Of a DNA stretch of 64,000 nucleotides, positions 35,730-43,826 are shown piece by piece. Numbering within the stretch: the first letter of the stretch is position 1; every line of letters begins with the position of its first letter. Below the pieces are notes generated by a model. It saw nothing but the letters and a program-made list of their open reading frames with translations, was not told where the DNA came from and made no database searches. This stretch comes from VXPW01 sp965115815 (GTDB lineage Bacteria; Pseudomonadota; Alphaproteobacteria; TMED109), in assembly GCA_965115815.1 (NCBI GenBank), contig OZ220465.1, forward strand, positions 4,154,001 through 4,218,000, in the 5' to 3' direction. The position numbers and the translations under genes were made by a program.

Positions 35730-37542
35730 TGCCCGCACCGAAAATGGTCATTTTGGCGGCCCTTCCGGCGAAATTTCGGGTTGGACCCACCCTCCGGGGC
35801 CTCCGGTCGCTCCGTTTCCAAGGGATTCCTGCCGATTCGCAGCGGCATCCGGGCCCTTCCCACCCAGAATCCGGACGCCAGGGCGAGCGGTTCCGTTCCC
35901 GCTCCCGGCGGGCTTCGCGGACGGGGTGGAGGGGCGCCGCCGTCAGGCGGCGCGTCTTCGTCGTCGTCGGGCTTGGGCCCGGGCCTGTCTCTGCAGCAGC
36001 AACCCGATGCGGTGGACATGGAAGGCCACCATGGAGAGCGCCACCATCCGCGCAAAACCCTCCGCCCCCTACGACCGGACCCGGTCCCTGCCGCGCTGCT
36101 CGAGATGATGGATGGCGGACTCCACGGCCGGATGCTGCCGGCGCATCTCCCGGAACGTCGGGTCGGCGGCCCGTTTCCGGTCGGCCGGACCGAGTGTTCC
36201 CTTCTTCGGAAGCACGTTGTGATCCAGCAGTTCGTCCCGTGCGATCCGGTTGGAGGGACGGTGGAACCCCCGATCGAAGCTGCACAGGCGGAGGTCGGGG
36301 AAGCGGGCCTGCGCTTCCCGGATCATGGGTACGGCAGGATCCACGTCTCCGCCTTCCCACAGGATCCGGGAGTGTAGGAGGAAGCCGTGCTGGTCCTCCA
36401 GCACGGCCACCGGCACTCCGAGTTCCACCGGAACCCCGGCCTTGCCCTTCACACACCCGCGCGTGTGCTCCTCGAAGATCGAAAACACCTTCTCTTCCTG
36501 CGGGATCTTCTCGCCTTTCCGCAGGCGGCGGTCCACTGGGTCGAGCTGCCTCCGGGCATGCTTGAGGTACGACTCGATCCGGAGAATCCTGGGGGCTCCG
36601 ACGCCTTGCTCTCGAAGCGCAGGAACCGTCGCTTCCGCCCGTCGGACCTCCTCCCAGCAGGCGTCGAGGTACGCCTGGATCGGCCCCGGACGGGCCCGCC
36701 GGGTCCGCCGAACCTTCGGAAAGAGCCGCTGCAGCCTCCGGCTCCGATGCCGCCACTGCCGCCCTCCGGACACCCCCGCCCGCAGGGCTGAGCGGCCCGT
36801 CTCGCGCACCCGGCAACGCATCGCATCCCACCGCAGGTTGACGTCCGTCGGGACGTGCACATCCGTCTTCACCACGAACGAATCACAGCGGCCCCGCAGG
36901 GGCTCCTCCGACGGGCGACCGCCCGGGCCGCTCTTCCGCTTCCGCTTCCGCACCCGCGCATGGCCGCTCTCCGCGATCAGCTGCAACACCTCTCCCAGCA
37001 CGTCCGGCGTCAGCAGGCTCACGTTGGGTACCACCGTGGGATACCGGTACCGGGTCTCGTCCCAGAAGTTGGAGTGTCCCAGAAACTTCCGAACGGTAGG
37101 GTGTTGGTTCACCCGCTCGTGCAGACGATCGAAGTCACACCCCAGGACCTGCTTCAGGAGACCCATCACGAGGATCCTCCACAGCTCCATGCCGGGACGC
37201 CCTTTCGTGTGGGACACCTCGGGAAGGATCCCCTGCTCCAGGATCTCGAACCACCGGGCACGAACCGACCGGTCGGCATACACGTGCCGAAGCCCAAGCA
37301 GCAGCGGCGGAATGTCATCCCGCGAGCTCTCGTCGATCTCGATCTCCTCGATCGCAACCTGACCCAATTCCATCTGCAGGCGAATGACGTTTCGCATGGC
37401 AATTCTCGCGAAGATTCCCGAAAATCCGGCCGATTCTCGACCTCATCGGCCGATTCCCGCATCAAAGCGGGATTCTTCGTCCCCTCTATATCACGATTCC
37501 ACTTTCAGAGTCAAACCATTGTACTTTTTCGGTGCGGGCACT
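35728..37542 (-). mobile_element. ISNCY-family insertion sequence
   Basis: Both ends read AGTGCCCGCACCGAAAA inward for 17 bp. The left end shares its first bases with the last bases of IS630 copy 2, and the right end abuts the partial MITE at 37542. It holds one transposase gene on the minus strand. A 145-bp remnant of the same end is found at 39656-39800. Confidence 0.85.
35943..37397 (-). pseudogene. ISNCY-family transposase with one amber stop near the C terminus
   Basis: From the ATG at 37397 a 442-aa frame begins MRNVIRLQMELGQVAIEEIE, then SRDDIPPLLLGLRHVYAD, and contains GRPGMELWRILVMGLLKQ, TDVHVPTDVNLRWDA, KVFSIFEEHTRG and CSFDRGFH, matching ISNCY (ISDol1-like) transposases. It stops at TAG (36069-36071) in the block ESAI-x(n)-DRVRS, but the same frame continues for 42 codons with the normal C terminus (GAEGFARMVALSMVAFHVHR). 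The stop therefore cuts the family's conserved end. Related proteins have His or another residue here. Confidence 0.8.
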
Positions 37543-37690
37543 ATCTACTCACCCCCTTACTGATGACGAAACGTTTTTCCTGACGGGTTCGGATCCGGCA
37601 TTTTTCTTGCCCCCTTCACGCGCTCGCTGCCGATGATCGGATGCGCAGGGTCCGGCTGACAAGAAGCGGTTCGATCTTCGGCTTCAGCTC
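37542..37690. mobile_element. Partial second copy of the 173-bp MITE
   Basis: From TATCTACTCACCCCC onward it matches the reverse complement of 10404-10576 (GTTTTTCCTGACGGGTTCGG, then GCTCGCTGCCGATGA and CGGCTGACAAGAAGCGG). The far inverted repeat has decayed. The ISNCY end joins its first base, so one inserted at the edge of the other. Confidence 0.8.
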
Positions 37691-38013
37691 CTCGTTCCGG
37701 CCTTTTGGGGAGGGGTCTGCAACGCGACCCGGCACCCCGCGCGGACGTCGCGGGGCCACCGTGCGGTCCGGTGGAGCGGGTTCCGTGGGCTGCCGTTCCC
37801 ATCCGCCGGACCAGGACCATTCTGTTGTCGCGATCGGCGGTGGACAACCGCGTCAGAGTGGCCGTTCTTGAAGTTGGTGGCACCTTCTCAAGGTCGGAAC
37901 CGGCATATCGGCAACGAAATCCGGTCCCGAATGGACCTCCAGATCTGCCTACGACGCCCCCTCGTCGGACGAAACCGGACAAAAGAATAGCCCTGTCCGC
38001 CGGACCTATGCGC
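37691..38013. other. Spacer upstream of the methylase gene
   Basis: About 320 bp with no gene that I can support. It ends in a strong promoter. The GC content is lower than in core DNA. Confidence 0.4.
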
Positions 38014-38042
38014 TTGACATTGTAGGAGGGATACTCTATAGG
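38014..38042 (+). promoter_or_regulatory. Sigma-70 promoter of the methylase gene
   Basis: TTGACA at 38014-38019, a 17-bp spacer and TATAGG at 38037-38042 form a near-consensus promoter. It is the best one in the window. The methylase ATG is 35 bp downstream, preceded by GGAGG. Confidence 0.72.
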
Positions 38043-38077
38043 ACGGGCCATCGGGGCGGATCGCGTCGGAGGTGTGA

Positions 38078-38740
38078 ATGGCGGCAGGGTATGGATCGAA
38101 GGCGACGACGGGTCTGAGCCAAGCGATCGTCGCGGCCATGCCGCCACATGACGTGTACATCGAGGCGTTCCTTGGGGGCGGCGCGGTCCTGAAGCGCAAG
38201 CCGCCGGTGCTGCGCAGCATCGGCATCGACCTCAACCGCCGGGCGATCGACACCTTCCGCTGTGACTACCCGGTGGAACTTCACCAAGGCTGCGCCCTGC
38301 GTTTTCTCGAGACCTTCGCCTTCCGGGGCCACGAACTGGTCTACTGCGACCCGCCGTACGTGCAGTCGACGCGCCGGTCGCAGCGTCGCTACCGCTTCGA
38401 CTGGACGGACGACGACCATGTTGCGCTCCTCGACATCCTGACGTCGCTGCCCTGCCAGGTGATGATCTCCGGCTATCCCTCGCGGCTCTACGACACGCAC
38501 CTCGCCGGCTGGCGTTCGGCCGAGATCCAGGTCCACAACCCAGCCTGTGTGGTCACCGAGAAGCTGTGGTTCAACTTCGCACCGGACCGCCCGCACTGGC
38601 ACACGTGTGCAGGCAGGAACTCGATCGACCGCCAGCGCATCAAACGCCTCGCAGAGAGCTGGGCGCGGCGCTACCGGACGATGCCCGAAGGCGAGCGGCT
38701 CGCCGTGCTGGCGGCAGTCCTGGCGGTGGAGGCGTCATGA
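38078..38740 (+). CDS. Dam-type (D12 class) DNA adenine methyltransferase
   Basis: The 220-aa protein has motif I as YIEAFLGGGAVL and the catalytic DPPY in VYCDPPYVQSTRRSQ, the order of the D12/Dam N6-adenine methylase family. It is shorter than Dam (about 270 aa), as in small phage and plasmid enzymes, so the target-recognition part is reduced. It has its own promoter and SD. The stop overlaps the start of an IS66-like transposase by ATGA, so it appears to be a passenger of that element. No restriction enzyme is nearby. Confidence 0.85.
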   Translation: MAAGYGSKATTGLSQAIVAAMPPHDVYIEAFLGGGAVLKRKPPVLRSIGIDLNRRAIDTFRCDYPVELHQGCALRFLETFAFRGHELVYCDPPYVQSTRRSQRRYRFDWTDDDHVALLDILTSLPCQVMISGYPSRLYDTHLAGWRSAEIQVHNPACVVTEKLWFNFAPDRPHWHTCAGRNSIDRQRIKRLAESWARRYRTMPEGERLAVLAAVLAVEAS

Positions 38741-39486
38741 TGGCGAACGTCGCCGGCACATCCCTGCGTCAAGAAGTCGATGCCTTCCAGAAGCGGTTCC
38801 AGGATCTCCGCACGCAAGGCAAGGTCCCCCCGGAGTGCGAGGCGCTCTTCCGCGGCCTGCGGATGCTGCTACAGCGGTTGCTGGCCGTGCTCATGGAGAA
38901 GACCACGAGCACGACGAGCCGGAACTCCGGTCTGCCGCCGTCCCAGACAGACCAGGACGAGAGCGCGCGGCGCACCGGGAGCCCCGGCAAGGGCCCGAAG
39001 CCGAAGCCGCAGACGGGCGGCCCCCGGCGCACGGCCACCGTCAAGGAGACGATCACCGTCGACCCCGTCGACCGGGAGCGCCGCGTCCTCTACGACCTCG
39101 GGTTCGAAGTCGTCGAGCGCCGTGTCGACGCCGAGATCCAGGAAGGCCCGAAGTGCCGGGCCCGGCCCCAGGGCCGGTTCCCAGACCCCCTGCCGGGTCC
39201 CGTGCAGTACGGTGTCCGCATCCAGGCCTTGGTCCTCAACCTGCGGATCGCCCAGATGCGGTCCCTGCGCCGTGCCGTCTCGCTCGTGCACGCGGTCTCC
39301 GGCATCCAGCTCTCCGAGGCGACCTGCCTCGGCCAGGTCCGGCGCTTTCAGGATGCGCTCGCATCCTGGGAGGAGGTCGCCGTGGCCCTTCCCCTGCAAC
39401 GCCCGGCCTTGCAGGTCGATGAGACCGGATTCCGGGTCGCCGGCAAGACCCCAGGGCTCCCTGTCGTCACCGACGGCACCCTGAGG
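38737..39486 (+). pseudogene. IS66-like transposase, truncated by a MITE
   Basis: The frame starts at ATG 38737 and gives about 250 aa of an IS66-type transposase: a Gln/Lys-rich N terminus with SRNSGLPPSQTDQDE, then the family block RRAVSLVHAVSGIQLSEATC and the start of the DDE domain (ALQVDETGFRVAGK). The MITE at 39484-39655 cuts it after the first catalytic Asp; the C-terminal half is absent. No TnpA or TnpB homologue precedes it. Confidence 0.82.
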
Positions 39487-39655
39487 GCCTGTACGGAAAC
39501 TATTGAGCGGTCCCGATTCTGGCCGCTCGTGCAAAGTATCGGCGCCGGAGAGACCGCTTCGAAAGCAATCTGACAGATGTGGAATGGACTTGTCCGATCC
39601 CGATGTACTCTCCAGCCACATCGCAGATACCAGAATCGGGGCCGCTCAATAGTTT
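39484..39655. mobile_element. IS5-like MITE, copy B (inverted relative to copy A)
   Basis: It is the reverse complement of 29393-29577 with only a handful of differences, mostly transitions. The left end is nearly complete (AGGGCCTGTACGG). The right end is cut at CAATAGTTT, where ISNCY-derived sequence begins. The two copies are therefore recent relative to the decayed transposases. Confidence 0.85.
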
Positions 39656-39800
39656 GTGCCCGCCCGAAAAAGTACAACCAGTTGACTCCAGTGATGAAAG
39701 TGTGCTATTGAAGGAGTGAAGAATCCCTTTGTGGGGCGGGAATCGGCCGCTGGGGCCGGAAAATCGCGCGGGATTCGGGAATCTTCGGGAGAATGGCCAT
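39656..39800 (+). mobile_element. ISNCY end remnant (about 145 bp)
   Basis: From GTGCCCGCCCGAAAAAGTAC to a position matching the transposase ATG (GAATGGCCAT) it aligns with the reverse complement of 37395-37541. It stops exactly where the group II intron fragment begins. Confidence 0.75.
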
Positions 39801-40696
39801 CAGGTCCGCCGGACCGGCGGCGCGAAGTAGCGACACGACAGGATCCGATCCCGGAGGTCCTCCAAGTTGGCCTCCAGGTTCTTCTCGTAGTCGGCCGCGG
39901 TCACGCCGTCGATCCCGGCGGCCCCGTCCTTCCGGGTGCGACGCCAAGCCTCCCGCATCCAGCCCCCGTCTATCCGGTGGTGCACCGAGGTGAACACCCG
40001 GTCCGGGTGCTTCCTCGCCTGCGCGGCGATCCACTGTGGTTTCGTCGACGTGTGGGCAGATCGCAGTGTCTCTTCCACCGTTTCCCTCCAGGGGTTCGGT
40101 TCCTGCAGCACGCCCCTTCCCTCCAGCGGCACCCGGTGGACCCGGTTCCCCGCCTTCGACGGTAGTATGAGCGTGCTACGACTTCCTGTCCCCGCGTGCC
40201 CTTCGGCTCATGGGTTTCGCCAGCCGGGTCCGCACGATGCCTGCAAGTTTCGTGTTCGCTCGCGCGCTCCCGCCGCCGTGCAGGCACAGCGGCCGGCCGG
40301 GGTCTTGATGGGTCACGCTGGCTATCTCCCTCTCCAGCGGTCATTCCTGCGGGCAGAAACAGGATCTCCCAGGTTCCCTGGCAAGCCCTCCCGCGGCTTT
40401 GCGCCGTTCTCTGACCCCGGACGGTCCGTTGCGCCTTGCCCGTGCATGCGGCACTCCGGTGCGGCCCCCACTGCTTGAAAGATGAAGGCACCGACGTTGA
40501 GGATTACGAGGCTCCAAGCGACGCTTCGCCGCCCGCTGTGTCCGCTTCACGACGTGCGTTACCGCACGCCATGCCACACTCGCTTCCGGCTGGCGGGCTC
40601 ACCTTTGCCGGGCGGGGGTCGAACCCGCAGGCTTGCGACGAGAGGTTTCAGCCTACGTCATGGTTTCCTCCCCTCCAGGGCTTAGACCTGGCGCAA
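39801..40696 (-). mobile_element. 5' half of a group II intron (domains I-III and RT N terminus)
   Basis: On the minus strand it starts at 40696 with the same TTGCGCCAGG as the outer intron at 10252 and follows that intron closely, except for about 100 bp of extra sequence at about 40232-40345. The RT frame (40132-39800) covers about 110 residues (IDGVTAADYEKNLEANLEDL) and ends at PPVRRT. The rest of the intron is missing; the right-hand RT fragment at 28882 is not its exact complement. Confidence 0.85.
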
Positions 40697-40781
40697 TCAA
40701 CCGTTCCTTACAACCCCCTTACCGAAAGATGCGGAAACTCGATTCGACCCGGCCGAATCCCCGCCCGGTGTGCGGCGCGCA

Positions 40782-43508
40782 TCAGTTGACCGCCGGTTCT
40801 TCGTCCGACGGGCGAGCCGACACCCGGACCATCGCCGGGCCGAAATCGTTCCAGGCATGGTCGATCCAGTTGCGTACGCGCAGGAACGCGGCCAAATCTT
40901 CCCCCTCGAGCAAGACCGGGCTCGGCAGATCGATGTCCTGGGGGTTGACCTGCTTGTTCCGGTACAGCACCTCGTAATGCAGATGAGGACCCGTGGACCG
41001 ACCGGTCGATCCCACTCGCCCGATCACCTGCCCCTGCGTGACCCGCGTGCCCCGGCGCAGGCCGTCGGCATACCGGGAGAGGTGCGCGTACGCCGTCTTG
41101 TACTCGCTGTTGTGCCGGATCCGGATGTACTTCCCGTAGGCGCCGTAGCGGCCGACCCGCTCGACGACTCCGTCCCCCGCGGCATAGACCGGCGTTCCGG
41201 TCGGCGCAGCGAAATCCATGCCGAGGTGCATCCGGTTGAAGCCCAGGATCGGGTGTCTCCGCATGCCGAACCGGGACGAGATGCGCGCCCCGTCGATGGG
41301 CGTCCGCATGAGCGCCTTTGCAGCGCTCCGGCCCTCGCCGTCAAAATAGCCAGGCGTCAGACCGGCCGGCTCATGATGGTACAGGGCGCGCTTCTCGCCG
41401 CCGACTACCAAGGCCGCGTACACGATCCGTCCGAGATCGATCATCTCGCCGTCGATCACCTGACCCTCGTACATGACCTCGAATTCGTCGCCCGGCCGGA
41501 TGTCGCGCTGAAAATCGATGTCGAAACTGAAGACGCGCACCAGCTGCTCTAGGACCGGCGCCGGCAGCCGAGCCCGACCGGCCGCCCGGTGAAGGCTGCT
41601 GTCGATGGTGCCGACCGTGCGGTTCAGCACCACCTGAAAGACGCGCTCCACCCGATGGGTCGCGTAGGCGCCGTCTTCCAAGACCGCCTCGACGCTTCGC
41701 AGCGGATCCAGTCCGACGGACAGGCCTTCCAGTCTCCGGCTTCCGTCGGGCCCGGAGCCGATGGCGATGCGGAGAACCTGCCCGACGTCCAGGGTGCGCG
41801 GATCGAATTCCCGGCTGATCGCCCGCACGGCCCGGTCGACCTCGACCGGGCCGGCACCGGCCCGTGCCAGCATGGCGGCGATCGTGTCGCCGGATCGGGC
41901 CTCGACCCGAAGCCGTTGCACGTGCGGGCCGTCCGGCAGACGCGACTCGGACCGGACCGGATCCGGCGACGGCGGCGGCGGCGGAGCAGATCCCGAATCG
42001 GCCGCGAACTCCGATTGCAATCGGTCGGACCGGGCGGCCAGCTGCGCCTCGGCCCGGCCGGTGTCCGTCTGGGTCGCCGTGTACCGGCCGTTCGGATCCC
42101 TCAGGACCAGGACGCCGCGCTTCCGGTTGGCCTGCGTCTCGAGAAAGAAGCCCGCGAGCGGCCCGTCCGGGTCCGTGCGCGGGGCCAGCAGCTTCTGGCC
42201 CGGCCGGATCCGGTCGGCACGCGCGACCCGGCCGAACGCGGCGGCGGCCGCGTGCGCGGGGCCCGGCTGCGCTCCCAAGCCGGTCAGCACGGACACCAGC
42301 ACATCGCCCGACCGAAACCGGATCCGCTCCAGGGCGTTCTGCAGGCGTTCCGCCTGAACCGCGGCCCGGTGGGTTTCGAGGCCCTGCGGCCATGCTCGGC
42401 CCGCGACGCGCTCGGCCGCAGCCTCGAGGCCCGGCCAGTCGACGCGCTGCGCCGTCCATTCGCCGGTCGCGGTGCGCGCCACCAAGACCGCCGGCCGGCG
42501 GCGGTCGGACACGGCGAAGTACGAAACCAGACCGCCGTCGATGCCGTAGGCCAGGCGTTGGCCGATCCGGATGGCCGCCGGCTTCATCTCCCCGGAAAAC
42601 GCGCGGACGGCGTCCTCGATCTCGGCGAGCGACATGCCGGCCTCCTGCAGCCGGTGCCCCAAGGTGTCGCCGCGCCGGAAGACTGCCTCGACGCGGGATT
42701 CCGACTCCCGGGACGGGAGCCGCGCGCGAACCCCGCCGAACTCGTCGACGACCACCGCATCCGGCGCGACCGGAGGCAGCGCAGCATCTCCCGCGACCAC
42801 TTCCCGCACCGGCCGGAACACGCCGAACGCATCGCGCCGCAGGTTCGCCGGCCTTCCCCGATCAGGCAGCGCGACCGCTTCGAGCACGGCCTTGTCCCCC
42901 TGCGTCGAAAACTCCACGTCCACCGGCTCGCCGACCGCCAGCCTGCGCAGGTTGACGTGCTTCATCATCCCCGTCGCGGCCCGGTCGGCGTCATCCCGGG
43001 TTGCCCCTGCCCGCAACAGCACCCGGATCAGATTGTCGCCGCGCTGCAACTGCAGCCTTCGGGTGCCCGCCCGGGCCGCCGCCCCACCGGCGTCGCCGGA
43101 CACCTCGATCCAGGCGGCCGCTTCCTCGTCCGCATAGACTCCGCCCCGGATCCGGCCTCCGCCTTCTCGAACCGCGACCACCGAACGGCCCCGGCGCAGC
43201 GGCAGGGCCACCGCGCGGAGCACCTCCCCCCCGGCGGGTGTTGCGGAGCGGTACAGGATGACGACTTGGCCAGCTGCCAGTCGACGCAGGTCGAGGTGGC
43301 GGCGCAGGGTCCGCACGAAGCGCTCGCCTTCGGCCCTCGGGATCCGCTCGCGCGTGAACAGGTGCGACAGCGTCTCGCCGAACGAGAGCGCATCCACATG
43401 CACGACCGGACCCTCGACCCGTACCAGCGTGTCCCGCGCCGCCGCATCTGCGGCGGCCAGCGCGAACGCGCAAACGGCGACAGCTGCCGGGAACACTTGG
43501 ATGCGCAT
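40782..43508 (-). CDS. M23 metallopeptidase, secreted, with long N-terminal region
   Basis: The 908-aa protein begins with a signal peptide (MRIQVFPAAVAVCAFALAAA). The long N-terminal part contains several LysM/OapA-like segments (RRGDTLGHRLQEAGMSLAEI, then RSGDTIAAMLARAGAGPVEV). The C-terminal LytM domain has HLGMDFAAPTGTPVYAAGDG and GPHLHYEV with the zinc ligands His, Asp and HxH. It should cut peptidoglycan cross-links in the periplasm, or activate an amidase. The length is about twice that of common homologues. The start is the ATG at 43508. Confidence 0.9.
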   Translation of the reverse strand: MRIQVFPAAVAVCAFALAAADAAARDTLVRVEGPVVHVDALSFGETLSHLFTRERIPRAEGERFVRTLRRHLDLRRLAAGQVVILYRSATPAGGEVLRAVALPLRRGRSVVAVREGGGRIRGGVYADEEAAAWIEVSGDAGGAAARAGTRRLQLQRGDNLIRVLLRAGATRDDADRAATGMMKHVNLRRLAVGEPVDVEFSTQGDKAVLEAVALPDRGRPANLRRDAFGVFRPVREVVAGDAALPPVAPDAVVVDEFGGVRARLPSRESESRVEAVFRRGDTLGHRLQEAGMSLAEIEDAVRAFSGEMKPAAIRIGQRLAYGIDGGLVSYFAVSDRRRPAVLVARTATGEWTAQRVDWPGLEAAAERVAGRAWPQGLETHRAAVQAERLQNALERIRFRSGDVLVSVLTGLGAQPGPAHAAAAAFGRVARADRIRPGQKLLAPRTDPDGPLAGFFLETQANRKRGVLVLRDPNGRYTATQTDTGRAEAQLAARSDRLQSEFAADSGSAPPPPPSPDPVRSESRLPDGPHVQRLRVEARSGDTIAAMLARAGAGPVEVDRAVRAISREFDPRTLDVGQVLRIAIGSGPDGSRRLEGLSVGLDPLRSVEAVLEDGAYATHRVERVFQVVLNRTVGTIDSSLHRAAGRARLPAPVLEQLVRVFSFDIDFQRDIRPGDEFEVMYEGQVIDGEMIDLGRIVYAALVVGGEKRALYHHEPAGLTPGYFDGEGRSAAKALMRTPIDGARISSRFGMRRHPILGFNRMHLGMDFAAPTGTPVYAAGDGVVERVGRYGAYGKYIRIRHNSEYKTAYAHLSRYADGLRRGTRVTQGQVIGRVGSTGRSTGPHLHYEVLYRNKQVNPQDIDLPSPVLLEGEDLAAFLRVRNWIDHAWNDFGPAMVRVSARPSDEEPAVN

Positions 43509-43826
43509 GCGGAACCGGGATCGTGAGCGAACGAAGCAGGCACCCGAACCGGTCCCGGTCGGCGCCGGCACCATCGTAAGGCCAAACGGATCCTGCGGAT
43601 CCGAATGCGGCCTGTCAACGGGGCGCACGGCCAGCCCCGGACCGGTCGCGACCAGAGTTCCCCGGACCGGACGCACCGACCGCCCGACGGCGCCGTCCGG
43701 CCCGGAGACCGTTTCCTTGCGCCGAACGCCACCGCCGATTGTGTTACCCTCGGCCGATCTTGGGCTCTTCCCACCTGCAGGCGACCTGATGGCATATCTC
43801 CGGAACGGGCAGGGGGCTGCCGCTTC
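43509..43826. other. Divergent intergenic region, M23 peptidase and TPR gene
   Basis: The 318-bp region must hold two promoters. A plausible but weak site for the TPR gene lies near TTGTGTTACCCTCGGC at about 43739. No hairpin or repeat is evident. Confidence 0.35.
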
